Of a DNA stretch of 64,000 bases, positions 43,901 to 58,837 are shown one piece after another; the first letter of the stretch is position 1; every line of letters begins with the position of its first letter. The translations under genes and the position numbers were made by a program. This DNA is from Meghimatium bilineatum (taxonomy: Eukaryota; Mollusca; Gastropoda; Stylommatophora; Philomycidae). Below the pieces are notes generated by a model that worked only from the letters and a program-made list of their open reading frames with translations, was not told the origin of the DNA and ran no database searches. The DNA lies in NCBI GenBank assembly GCA_034231615.1, contig CM067306.1, forward strand, positions 61,649,475 to 61,713,474, given 5' to 3'.

Positions 43901-46900
43901 TTGGTTTCATTGTTGGGTTTGCTTATTGGTTTACTTGTAAGTTTCATTATTGGTTTGCTTATTGCTTTCATTATTGATTTACATGTTGGTTTACTTTTTA
44001 GTTTCATTATTGGTTTCACTATTGGTTTGCATGTTGGTTTCATTATTGGTTTACTTATTGGTTTCACTATTGGTTTGTTTATTGGTTTACATGTTGGTTT
44101 GCTTATTAGTTTACTTAGTGGTTTCATTATTGGTTTACATGTAGGTTTCACAATTGGTTTGTTTATTAGTTTACTTTTTGTTTTCACTATTGGTGTCATT
44201 ATTGGTTTGTTTATTGGCTTCTTTATTGGTTTGCTTATTGGTTTTATTATTGGTTTGCCTGTTGGCTTACACATTGATTTGCTTATTGATTATGAGCTGA
44301 CAACATGACACTCCAGTCAAACCTATAGATGTTCAATGTCACCCAGAAAATCTCAAAAATCTGTATATATATAGTTCCTTTAGTATGCTGGTTAAAAGCG
44401 CTCTTTGTTTTTCTGCTCAGGTCTTACTTGTCCCATATTTAATACTGTATTCCCCTAATCGTTGACTTTATCCATCATTTGTTGCAGTGATCTTTAAGCT
44501 ACTTAAATATCTCTTTCATACGTCATCAACTCACTAACAATGGGTGCATTTGCTGTAATAATATCTGCTATATCATCACTATGGTTGGTTGGTCGGTTGG
44601 TTGCTGATCCAGCGGTCCATGGACTCATGCCCTTTGACCTAATGCCATTAGATGGCATTATATTGCTGGAAAGTCTGTGGATTTTCGGCCCACCCCGGGA
44701 CAGAGCCAGAGAATAACTATCACACCTCCAGGAAGGTAGGTTTCAACCTCTGCACTGCTCCAGCCACTGTAGCCAAGATAGGGTTCACTGTGCTCAATCC
44801 CCGTCACCAATTGACTACTGGTTATGCCGAACTTCTCAATTGCTCCAGACATGCAACTAAATGTTCAAGTCAAAAGGATTGTCACGTCCTGAGTCACTGG
44901 TGCCTCTATGATGGACCTCAGCCATAGGAAAAACAGTGCTGTCAGTTTCCTCCTCCTCAGTGCTGCATATTACATCTCTGACTCCCTCCCAACCACAGAG
45001 GGTGCATACATATATATTCAGGCAAACATGAAAAACATTTCAACAACAATACAAAATCATAACTGTATAGATGACATGCATCTTCTATAAGAAAATAACC
45101 TCAATATAACGGCATGTCACCCACTAAGGTTTTCTGTTGCATGGATGGTATGTCTAGTGGGCCATTGGTGAGACCCACAGACGCAACCACATGCGTATAT
45201 CATCACTATGAATACACTCATGTCAGGGACGGTAAATCCATCAGATGCCCCGAAGGTTGGAATGAGTTATAAATGACATCCACTCATAGTGACACTGCCA
45301 GTTTTGAATATTTCGAAGCAAGGACTGATAGTAGGACATGATAACTGACCTAGGTGGAGAAGCTGCTACTTCACTTGTAGCATCCGGGGCTTGAAAGGGG
45401 AGCAACAAATATTAACTGTTTCCTTCCATGCATTTTTTAAGAGGCTACTAAGGAGGTTTTTGGGGTGGAATTGACTATTCCAACCCATAGAACAGGGGGC
45501 GGCAACCATTTTTGGTGTGAGGGCCAGATACAAAATACACAGCTGGTGGTCATGTGCTGGATGAAAAAAGTATAATCTGAAAGCTCAATTATACACATTT
45601 TAATAAAAGTATAATCTGAAAGCTCAATTATACACATTTTAATGTTACTCATACATTTTCACATTTCTAAAATCTTTTGGGACATTTACATATGTATGTT
45701 TAAATACAGACAAATTTTAAACTTTTGGGACATTTACATATGTTTGTTTAGGTAGAGACAAATTTTTAACTTTTGGATATTTACATATGTATGTTTAGGT
45801 AGAGACAAATTTTTAACTTTTGGATATTTACATATGTATATTTAGGTAGAGACAAATTTTTAACTTTTGGATATTTACATATGTATGTTTAGGTACAGAC
45901 AAATTTTTAACTTTTGGACATTTACATATGTATGTTTAGGTAGAGACAAATTGATACAATTTATTAAAACTTGTTTGGTTTTAGACCAGACACGAAATCA
46001 GCACTTGCATTATTTTTTAGAAGCAATGCTGGTCATCAGTTGTGATCTGTGTTTGAGTACTGGAGCACTGGGCGAGCCGTTGTTGCTGACCCCTGCCATA
46101 GAGGGTCAAGTGACCAAGAAGACATGCTGATAATGGATGTGCCAATTTCATGACAAATGCATTCCATTTTCCATACATCCTTCAAATCTGCGAGAGTTTG
46201 AGAATAAACATAGAAGAAGAAAAAGGAAAAAAAAAAGTAAGAAATTGTCCACAATGAATGTTTTTTGGTCAAAAGGCAAAAATATGGCAGATTAATATAA
46301 GTAAGAAACTCTGCATTTGTCTCACAATGTATAATGAAGAGAAATCTAAGTGATTGTATTACAACAAAAACAGAAGCACAAGACTCCACTCCATCATGTC
46401 CTAATTTTAATTTTTTAAATCTCCTTATTTTGAATTTTTGTTTGCTTGTTCTGTTGTGACAGGTCATGATGAGTCTGTGCCAGGTTGAGCAGGTGAATAA
46501 TTTCACAGATTTCGTCACAGCTTTCAGCCAATTTGGCAAGGACATGGTAGAACTTGCTCATCTCTCTGGAGACAGGCAGAATGTAAGTGTAATACACTCT
46601 CAACTTCTTTTTTGAATATACCATGCCATGTAGCGTTGGTTATCATGTCTGTCCACAGCCTTCTGTATCAAGTGAGGTCATTCTTGTTACCAATGATCCC
46701 CCATGTCATACTGTCCAGCATTTCTATATTGGTCTTCCCCTACCCTTGTTTGCTCTTCAATTTATCTGTTGTCATGATGTACTCCTTTTATATGTGTCCA
46801 AATGTGGATTGTCTTCTGATTCAAGTGAGCAGCTCTCTTTTTGAAGTAACTTATTTCAAGATATCTTCATCACATTTTTATTTGTCCAATCTCAACTTTC

Positions 46901-49900
46901 ATCTATAAAATCATATCTCTACTGCCTCTATATAATTTTTTACTCCTTCTGTGTTCGTTCTCAAACTCCTGCAGATTAGCAGGATGTAGTCTCGAGAATG
47001 TATCATGTCTCATTGTATCATGATTTACATCTTAGCTGCACCATCTGCACCTTTCAGCCTGACACATCTGACTTCAGCATGGCTTCTGGATCACTTTGAC
47101 TATATATGGGATGGGGCAGCTAACTCCACCCAAAAACCTCCTTCGTTGCCTTACAACATGCATGACAGGTAAGTGTTATTGCTCTTTGCTACCTTTTTGG
47201 GCCTAGCCACACATGAAAGTGTTTATTATTCAGGTGATTGTCCAAGGTTCACTTCTATACATAATAATTGGTTACTCTTGAAGTATTCTGTGACACAGAT
47301 GAAACTCAACATATCATAATTTGGTTAGAAAATGTGTATTGCCCATGTAATTTTTCTTCTTCATTTGCTCTCTAATAACCAACACAAGAGTTTGTATGAT
47401 TTCCACCAGGAAGGTTCACAATGGAGTTGTGTTATTTTTCACCTTCAGGCCCAACACATCTGTTTTCAGGTACATTGCCCATGTCAAAGGAGAAAGAAGT
47501 TGATACTATATTTTTTTTGTTATTTTACATGTGCTTCCAAACTACAACAGAATTTTTTTTTTAAGTGTGCCTAATCTACTTCTCATGTAACTGAGGTCAG
47601 TCTATATCTTTGTCTTCTAATTCATATGATCACAATATTGGGACAAATGTCTTATATCAGGTGTCTGTGTAAGACAATTTGCAGCATATTTTGCACCTGC
47701 TATTTAACCTTCACCGCGCCTATATTAACACCGGTCGACACAAAAAAATTTCGACTCACGCCGTTGGCGACACACCCCATCCGACGAGATATCGTGAGAT
47801 TTACACGTACCACAGCCCGTGCACATAGCTGGGGACATGCGCAATCGAAGCCAGTATATCCCCCACTTCCGACATGATCGTTGTTGGGAATGGCTAGCTA
47901 GTCTTATACGTTTAAGAGCAATTAATCTGACCACATCTGCACACCGGTACGATGCCATGATGGTGGATTGGTTTTATAGACATTTCTTTCATCGTATTTT
48001 GAATAAAATAACATTAAATCGTGGCTTGAATCATGAATTATTAGGTTATTTAGTTTCACAGCAGTGAATATACAGAATTCCATGTTGGTTTGGGGACTTG
48101 TACATTTGATATCGAATATGTTGAAGTGGCACCAAAAATGACTCTAGGCCTAAGCTCAAAGAACGATTTTACTGCAAATCTACGTTTTATACAGTTCCCC
48201 CAGCTATATTTTAATAATTTCGCAGTGAAAGAACATAAATACAACAGATGTGCGTGATTTAGTTTACAGTGTTGCCAAGGAATTCGATAAGTAAAGTAAG
48301 TTATTTTTTTACTAATTTTTTTCCTCTTTATTTGTTATAAAATATGTTTTTTGTGAAAAACATCTTTACCACTTTCTCATACGTCTGGTATCACACACAC
48401 ACGTACATAAATTACACCAATAAATGCATAATTCAATTCTTTTTGTATATATGCTAATATTATTTAAATATCTCTAACAACCAAAAAATTATCACATTTT
48501 CAACAGTCACCATCAATAACGCAAATTTTCAAAAAAAGAATCCGGTGGCAGGGAGACGTTTGTATTTTTTAATCTGGCTTGCTAAAGGTTAACCTGTACA
48601 ACACTGTATGCAAATATGAAAACCCACTTCCAGGTGTACTCAGCTGAACACTGGTAACGGAATTGTGACAGTCGCTAAGCAATTTTGTAACTACAATAAA
48701 AATTTTTAAGGTATTTTTTTTCTTCTTGGAAAACGAGTGGCAACAAACCTAACAAATCTAACTTCCTTTTTTTGAACATGGTCATGTGCAAGAAGACCGG
48801 AAAAATTAGAAAATTTGAAAGTTACAATCGATGCACATCTTCAAATGAAAGCTATTTTTATGGATTGTTTTTCTAGTCATGAGGAACTGTTGGGAATTAT
48901 GTTTATTTTCAAAGAAGATATTATGAAACAAGTTAATTTCATTATGAAATGACATTGTGATCATATAGTATGGACAACATGCTTTGAAAATACATCACCT
49001 TGAGTCTCGAAAAAAAATAATATGTGTAGATCTATTAAAATATTACCACTCTGTGTTAAAAAAGGGTAATTTTCACCTGCCACAATATTCTATCATTTGC
49101 CCTTACGTGCTATTTATGGAGGGTATTTGGACAATGCACAAATAACTATTACAAGATGTACCCAAAAAATTGTAATATGTATATTAAAGTTACAAAAATA
49201 TTGGCAACCTGAAACTGAAAGGAAAACCTACCGTGGTGTTAAAATTGGAGTATCATCATAATTCGAGTCATCAGGCGTAACAGAGACAGCAGAAACATCA
49301 GATTCACCCGACACCCGATTCCCAAGTATGGAACTTCACGGAGTAATGATCCTGTGACGTATAAAACCTGCCAAACGAAGCTAGGAATACGTCACAGTTT
49401 AAAGGTCAAATTCCTTTACTCATTATGATTGCAAGAAGAGAGAAAGCCGGCTGGTTTTGTCAAGGAATTTCTAGAGCGATGTTGGCCATTTTCGGGCCGT
49501 ATTTTACTATCAAATTGAGTACCACGTGGCATGGCTAAGTGATCGTGACTACATGTTTTAATTGTTGTTTTTTGTGTTTAATATGTTGTTATTTGATAAG
49601 AATGTTTGTGTAGTTGTTCAAAAACAAAAAAATAATATGTATCAGTGGTGCCACGTGTGTGCATAGACAATAATTACGATGTGTGTCAGGCTAGACCTAG
49701 TGTTGACCGGACGGACGTTATATGCGATTTCTTCATCTTTTATTAGTTTTTTTAGTTCATATTATAATAGTTTTGATATAAAACAATATATATACAATAA
49801 GTATAGGTATTTATGAGAATTTTATCAATGTTTCCACACATTGCTCAAATATTAGGGTCGTCAAGAACTTATATGTGCGATTTTGGAAATGGTGTTTTGC

Positions 49901-52900
49901 GATTTTTTTCTCGAATTTTCAACTTCACAACTTGCTCACAACTGTTATATCACACATACAACAAAAACAAAAACACGATTATATTCGCTATTCACTCCTT
50001 TATTTAGATGTGCAAAAATTATTTTGATATCTTTTATATCAAAAAAGTTATCACGTTCTCAAAACACCCACCATCAATAACGAAAATTTTCCAAAAAATA
50101 ATTCAGGCCCAGGGGGTATTTTGCGTAATTTTAATTCAGGGCTCTAAAGGTTAAATGTTAGCGATTGGATCTAGAAAGTAAGTGACATTTAAGTGTTTGA
50201 TTTAATTAACTTTTAATTAATTGTTAATTAAATAAGACTATATTAATTGTTTTCACAGAAGATATTAGTTGTTTGAGCGGTTAACAATGTTTTTTAGCAC
50301 ATTAGTTTAGTTATGAAATAAATTGATAAGTATAGTAAGTCTAGAAGGACACTAACACGTGAATCCGTCATTCTATATAAAATTACGCAATTGTCCAAAA
50401 AGAATCTGGCCTACAGGGGGAAATGGAAGCTACGTAATTTGTATTTATTGTATTAAAGGTTAATACTTCTGACAAAATTCAAGTCATAAAATTTCCTGTA
50501 TATATATGATGATCCAATTTGTTATGAGACTTTATTTAATCTTATATTACACTGTAATTTTTGTTTGTGTGCAACAAACCATTTGGACTCATATCTTCAC
50601 CATTTTTGTACTTTTAATTTTAATGGTTATATCCCTTTAGTCAGATGTTTTTCTCGCCTGTGTGTTGCCTAAGCCTGAGAGGGGAGCAATGAATAGCAAT
50701 ACTGTTTACCTTCCATGCATGTCGTAAGAGACAACTAAGGAGATTACGGGATGGAGTTGGCTGTCCTATCCCATGCAGGGTCAGTGACCCAAAGCCATAC
50801 TGAAGTCTGATGTGTCAGGCCAAAAGGCACATATATCGCAGCAATGCTGTAAATCATGACACAAAGCATTCCGTTCTCATGACTACATCCTGCTAATCTG
50901 TACTAGTTTCTGATCATCCATGTTTTTCTTCCCCTGTGATGTATCAAGGTTGTGGATTAGTTATTTTGCCTTTCTATATGGCAGTGGATAGCTGAAATGT
51001 TCCATTTTCCTCCTGCTTTTGCCAGGTCATCAACTCTCATTTCCAGTAACATCACAATGGACAGGTAGCCATTAAAGAATGATGTTTGAGCTTCTTTTGA
51101 TTTTTTTTTTTCAGTTCTAGTCTAATTTTTTATATTGTGCTTTCATTTTTTTTTCTTTCTAATGCTTTCTAGGATTTAAAAAGTGACAAACACAGGGCCC
51201 AGATGGGGTCTGCCAGAGCTGTGTTAGAGAAATCCACTATGATGCTTCTATTGTCTTGCAAGGTCAGTGATAGAAACTCACTAGATACTAATAGATAAAA
51301 ATTAATGTAAATAGGTAAGAGGAGACTAAGAAGGTTACAGGGTGGAGTTTTCTGTCTCATCTCATACACGGGTCAAAGTAACCCAAAGGCCATGCTGAAG
51401 TGTCAGGTTGAAAAGTGCAGATATCACAGCAAAGATGTAAAACTACAACAACACATTCTGTTGTCTGAACTACATCCTGCTAATTGCTGGAGTTTGAGAA
51501 GGAATGCAGTAGTGCTTGAACATAATATAGACATGAAGGCAGTTACAGCACATAATCATACATATGTTGCAGGGGTGTGCAAAGAATAGTGGAACTTACC
51601 TTCCAGGCATGTTATAAGAGGCAACTAAATAGGTTTTCGGGTGGAGTTGATTGTCCTATCTCATGGAGCAGTATTTTCCAAACTGGGAGACATCCACTGT
51701 TGTTTTATGGTTGAAACTCAGTAGAACGATTTTGGGTACAGTACAAGTAGATGCCACCACATAGTCATTTCCCTTGTGTATGTTGTAAATTTCATGTTCA
51801 TTAACTAATAATTTAAATATTAATTTATTTTAGGGTTAGGATAGTTGTTATTTTACATAACTAATGCTAACACCAACCTTAAATAAATAAATATTTCAAT
51901 TATTAAATGATGAACATGAAATTTACAGACATAGACAAGGGAAATAAATCGACTATGTGATGGTGTCTACTTGTACAGTACCCGATTTTGCATAGAAATT
52001 AGCAAATGGCGAAAATCTTATGATTTCCCCCTGAGTAGAAGGCTGCTCCAATTCCAATAGATATTGCACCAAGCCGAAAGGTGAAGCCTCCTGGGTATGA
52101 AAGAAAGCTCATAAACATCCCCACTGCACATAGCTAATAATAGCTAATCGCTTGTAATTCCTGGCATTCACAAACAAACAAATAAATCTTATGATTCATC
52201 TAAACCAAGGATGACTCTATCAAGTCCAGCAATATTATTCTAAGATATTGTTTGAGGTACTTCTGATGACGAATTCCATACACCTCTTCCTTATCTATAA
52301 TGTCAGATTTCTAGAACTACGAGTTAGTCATTTTCTTTTCAACATGTCTTTAATTGATTTTGACTGTTGCAGACTTGTCTGCGCCATCCAGATTGTTCCA
52401 GTGCTCGACGCACTCGCCAGGGTGTATTTTCCATGATCCGTCAGGCACTTGAGCTCATTCAGCATGTTGTTGTACAAGGAGGACCGGAGGAAGTTCGAGC
52501 TGAAGGTGGACCAGTTGTCAATGGAGACTCTGGAATTGGGCTGTCTTGGACGCACCCAACAGCAAGCAAGGCATTTTGTGATTTTGAGGTGAGAAAAGAA
52601 GTCTTAAATGATGAATGTTGAAACACATTATGTTAGATTATACAGTTAGATTATATAACTTGTTCATTCTAGTTAGTCAGTCGAGATATGATCATCACTA
52701 CATACAGGACACATCCATAGCTGCTCCAATCTCCCCTCATCATTGCATAAGGACACATCCATAGCTGCTCCAATCTCCCCTCATCATTGCATACAGGACA
52801 TATCCATAGCTGCTCCAATCTCCCCTCATCATTGCATACAGAACACATACATAGCTGCTCCAATCTTCCCGCTGAGTATATTTGTAATTACACAACTGAC

Positions 52901-55900
52901 AGTTCTAGTTATCAGTTGGTTGACATACTTTATTGTCCATAATAATGTTAATTTCAAGCCGTACCACATTTCTAGCCGTACCACATTTCTAGCCGTACCA
53001 CATTTCTAGCCGTACCACATTTCTAGCCGTACCACATTACAAGCCTAGCTCCTTTATTCCGGATGTGGAAAAGGAATCATCATGCTCATTAATTTCATTT
53101 GATAGCACAAGCTCTATGGGACACTGTATGAGCTACAAAATACTGTGAGTTTTATTAAGGAGACAGAATTACAGATATAGACATGTTTCAAGTGAACGAA
53201 AGAAGAAGAAGAAATTTGATAGCACAGTTTCTCTAAAAGAAGAGTTAAATATGTCATAATGGTCCATTGGCATGTTACTTAATACAGTGGTAGAACCTGC
53301 CAAACTATCTGCTCTCTCATTGCCTTGAAAACCTGAATGACCAGGGACGAAAATAAATGTGACGCCCTCCAATTTTTACCTCCCCACACATCAAGCTACT
53401 GTTCAGGAATAGAGCCACTAGTATTTTCTTGATCATGCTCCTCATTGAGAATACAGACATAAGTTGCACTCTGTGTGCCCATCCAATTTAATGTCTATTT
53501 CTGCAGCACATATCTGTGAGTTGAAACCTTCAAATACATCCAGTGCAAAGACCGCCACATTACACCAAGTCTGTTTGTTAGAACAATACACATTGAGCAT
53601 TGGTGATAATAGCTTGTTATTTTCTAGACCATACCCGCCGAGCGTTGGTGGTAACAATTTGTTACTCTCTTGATAATACCAACAGAACGTTGGTGGTAAC
53701 AATTTGTTACTCTCTTGATGATACCCACAGAGCGTTGATGGTAACAACTTGTTACTCTCTAGATGATACGGCAATTTCCATGCAATAACCTTATGATAAG
53801 GCAGTTTCTATGCAACAACATTTTCCATTAATTTGCCAATTGTGTTCTACATGATTGTCATCTGGTAACCCTGCACCTTCATGTGATCTCTACCATGCTT
53901 AGGTAATGGAATCTAGTAGACGTGCAACTAGTCCGCTTCGATATTGCAGCTCAACAAATTATTGTTAGACAGGTTTGCTAGATCCTCGTACTTAATGTCA
54001 TCTGATTCTATTGCTGTATTTTTTTTCTCTATCAAGTACAGCTTTAATTTCTTCCATACTAGGGCCCATGCACATTTCTGAATTTCATAAAAGTGTTTAT
54101 ATGTCCAGCTTGTGAGATATAATGTGCCAGTATAGTTACACCCATAGTTTCGTGTATTTGTGCCACATGAGGTTTGCTCTGAATTTTTTGAATACCGTGA
54201 CTCTGAGTAGATTTATGCATGTGCCAGAACATCTTTAGTGACCTCTCATTTGCAATCTTTTGACAAAATTTCTCCCATTTTGCATTCTTTACAGCTTTAG
54301 CAGACTCTTTGAGCTTCTGCATTTTTTTTCATCTCTGATTTGTTTCAGTTGTAAGACAAGATCAAGTTGCACATATTCTGTTTTTCTTGATTTCTGCTAT
54401 TTTAATACTGCTTGCCATTTATCATTCCATGCATGTTTGCACTTCATCTTTGCTTTTTTTACACTGTCTTGAGTGATGTACGCTAACTTGGCTGATGTAC
54501 ACTGACTTTTCTGATGTATGCTGACTTGACTGATATACAGTAACTTGACTGATGTATGATGTACACTGACTTGACTGGTGTACACTTTTGATGTACACCG
54601 ACTTGACTGATGTACACCGACTTGACTGATGTACACTGACTTGACTGATGTACACTGACTTGACTGATGTACACTGACTTGACTGATGTACACTGACTTG
54701 ACTGATGTACACTTTTGATGTGCACTGACTTGACTGATGTACACTGACTTGACTGATGTACACTGACTTGACTGATGTACACTTTTGATGTACACTGACT
54801 TGACTGATGTACACTTTTGATGTGCACTGACTTGACTGATGTACACTGACTTGACTGATGTACACTGACTTGACTGATGTACACTTTTGATGTACACTGA
54901 CTTGACTGATGTACACTTTTGATGTACACTGACTTGACTGATGTACACTGACTTGACTGATGTACACTGACTTGACTGATGTACACTGACTTGACTGATG
55001 TACACTGCCTTGACTGATGTACACTGACTTGACTGATGTACACTTTTGATGTACACTGACTTGACTGATGTACACTGACTTGACTGATGTACACTGATTT
55101 AAAAGATGCACACTGAATTTAATATATCTCTACTGGTAGGACCAGGTAGACATGACAAGAGTTACCATGATTGGACCTGCTGTGGAGGAGCGTCTGTTGA
55201 GTGCTTTTGAAAGCGTTAAAGAGACAGTGGAAGAGTTTACAGATTCATATTACACATCACACGAGGCCAGAGAGAAGATTGTCCAGTTGTCTGACAACCT
55301 GCGAGATGATCTTCAAAACATGCTGCTCCTTGGGCAAAATTTGGTAAACCATTGTCATATTTCAACAATCTGATATTTCTACAATATATGATTTTTCAAC
55401 AATCTATGATATTTCTACATTCTATGATATTTCTAGTCTATGATATTTCTACAATCTACAGGACTCCCGAATTGTGCCTTTTTTGTGAGCATTAGTAGTT
55501 ACATTGTTTTGTTAGCCGTTTGTCTTAATTTCTTTTTTATTTGCTGCATTCATTCTCAAATTCCTGCACATCAGCAGGATGTAATCCAGAGAATGGAAAA
55601 TGTTGTGCCATGGTTTGCAGCTTGTCTGCAATATCTGTACCTTTTATCCTGATACAACCGACTGCAGCATGACTTGTGGATCACTTTGACCATACATGGA
55701 ATTGGACAGCCAATTTCACCCTAAAACCCCTTTAGCCCCCTCCTATGTCATGCATGGCAGGTAACAGTGCTGCTATTCTTTGCTTCCCTCTCTGGCCCTG
55801 CAGCACACTGGGATCTGCTTTCATTCACTATTAATATCTATTATCAGTAGTGTTATTGCTTGTATAAAGCTTGTATAGAGCGTTCTTTTTTTTTTGTCAT

Positions 55901-58788
55901 TGTTTTGTACAATAGAGACTTACCAACACTGCAGGGACACTACATGTATGGTTTATTGTTTTGTACAATAGAGACTTACCAACACTGCAGGGACACTACA
56001 TGTATGGTTTATTGTTTTGTACAATAGACTTACCAACACTACAGGGACACTACATGTATGGTTTATTGTTTTGTACAATAGACTTACCAACACTACAGGG
56101 ACACTACATGTATGGTTTATTGTTTTGTACAATAGAGACTTACCAACACTCCAGGGGAATTACGTATATGGCCCCCTGAAGTTGCGTCTCTAACCAATGA
56201 ACAAATGACGAGTCTTGCATTGCTGAGAAGATGATCATTCATATCCAATAGGACTAAACAATACAAGACATCATGGAATTACACAAACATATCCAATAGG
56301 ACTAAACAATAGGACTAAACAATACAAGACATCATGGAATTACACAAACATATCCAATAGGACTAAACAATAGGACTAAACAATACAAGACATCATGGAA
56401 TTACACAAACATATCCAATAGGACTAAACAATAGGACTAAACAATAGGACTAAACAATACAAGACATCATGGAATTACACAAACATATCCAATAGGACTA
56501 AACAATAGGACTAAACAATACAAGACATCATGGAATTACACAAACATATCCAATAGGACTAAACAATAGGACTAAACAATACAAGACATCATGGAATTAC
56601 ACAAACATATCCAATAGGACTAAACAATAGGACTAAACAATACAAGACATCATGGAATTACACAAACATATCCAATAGGACTAAACAATAGGACTAAACA
56701 ATACAAGACATCATGGAATTACACAAACATATCCAATAGGACTAAACAATAGGACTAAACAATAGGACTAAACAATACAAGACATCATGGAATTACACAA
56801 ACATATCCAATAGGACTAAACAATAGGACTAAACAATACAAGACATCATGGAATTACACAAACATATCCAATAGGACTAAACAATAGGACTAAACAATAC
56901 AAGACATCATGGAATTACACAAACATATCCAATAGGACTAAACAATAGGACTAAACAATACAAGACATCATGGAATTACACAAACATATCCAATAGGACT
57001 AAACAATAGGACTAAACAATAAAAGACATCATGGAATTACACAAACATATCCAATAGGACTAAACAATAGGACTAAACAATAGGACTAAACAATACAAGA
57101 CATCATGGAATTACACAAACATATCCAATAGGACTAAACAATAGGACTAAACAATACAAGACATCATGGAATTACACAAACATATCCAATAGGACTAAAC
57201 AATAGGACTAAACAATACAAGACATCATGGAATTACACAAACATATCCAATAGGACTAAACAATAGGACTAAACAATACAAGACATCATGGAATTACACA
57301 AACATATCCAATAGGACTAAACAATAGGACTAAACAATAGGACTAAACAATACAAGACATCATGGAATTACACAAACATATCCAATAGGACTAAACAATA
57401 GGACTAAACAATACAAGACATCATGGAATTACACAAACATATCCAATAGGACTAAACAATAGGACTAAACAATACAAGACATCATGGAATTACACAAACA
57501 TATCCAATAGGACTAAACAATAGGACTAAACAATACAAGACATCATGGAATTACACAAACATATCCAATAGGACTAAACAATAGGACTAAACAATAGGAC
57601 TAAACAATACAAGACATCATGGAATTACACAAACATATCCAATAGGACTAAACAATAGGACTAAACAATACCAGACATCATGGAATTACACAAACATATC
57701 CAATAGGACTAAACAATAGGACTAAACAATAGGACTAAACAATAGGACTAAACAATACAAGACATCATGGAACTACACAAACATATCCAATAGGACTAAA
57801 CAATACCAGACATCATGGAATTACACAAACATATCCAGAGATGAGACGGATAGTTACAGATGATCTCCAAATGTCATCAAATGTCACACAAAGACGAAAC
57901 CATTATCTTCAGACTACGAACTGACCCCAACAGACTGAGAAGTCACATGTTCAGAAAACCCAAATTGTCTAAGACAGAGCTGTGCAACTGTAGACTGAGC
58001 CCAGAGACTGCAGACTATTCTACTTGCATGTCAACTCTACCAAGAAGAGAGGTAGAAAATATGATCTACTGAGGTCAAACAGAAGGGGTTCCATGGATGA
58101 CCAGAATCGAATTACACAGTTAACTAAAGCTATTGGAGCTGTAAACTGATTGATAACTAACTGAAGAACAATAAAGAAGAAGAAGTGAGTGATGAAGAAA
58201 ATCTCAGCACTGACCACCTATCAGTGGGCATCAATCACTTACAGATTTGTTCTTCAATCACTGACCACCTATCAGTGGGCATCAATCACTTACAGATTTG
58301 TTCTTCAATCACTGACCACCTATCAGTGGGCATCAATCACTTACAGATTTGTTCTTCAATCACTGACCACCTATCAGTGGGCATCAATCACTTACAGATT
58401 TGTTCTTCAATCACTGACCACCTATCAGTGGGCATCAATCACTTACAGATATGTTTTGAATCAACTCTTATATATCTCATCATATTTGCTGTACCTCTGA
58501 CTAATTGATTGCTGCCAACAATGTTTGGTTTTATCATCTTCATCAGAATTGCAGAGATGCTCGCACTCCTACCCAGGATCTAGAAACATCCATTATCAAG
58601 ACTTTAGAATCATCCAAGATTTTACGAAAGCAGGTGAGGTAAATTACTGAGCTTTATTGAGACATTCAGCAGTAAAGAAGACCACATGACTTCATTTGTT
58701 AAGTTTTTGATTATTGTTGTGTTTTTCGTTGGTCACTACTTATATACTTGAAGTCGCGTGCCCAAAAAAAACCAAGCAGACCAACAAA

Positions 58789-58837
<49 letters not shown>

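Noticed and set aside
43127-44308. Hydrophobic and KPISKP-repeat proteins on both strands
   Set aside because: Products of a 12-bp array inside an alpha-catulin intron.
54397-55111. Three overlapping minus-strand frames of over 200 codons (SVHQSSQCTS repeats)
   Set aside because: They are the three frames of a 19-bp tandem repeat; no start context, homology or splice logic supports a protein.
56240-57835. CRISPR-like array of repeated 35-bp cores
   Set aside because: The supposed spacers are the same 13-mer; this is a satellite with higher-order structure.
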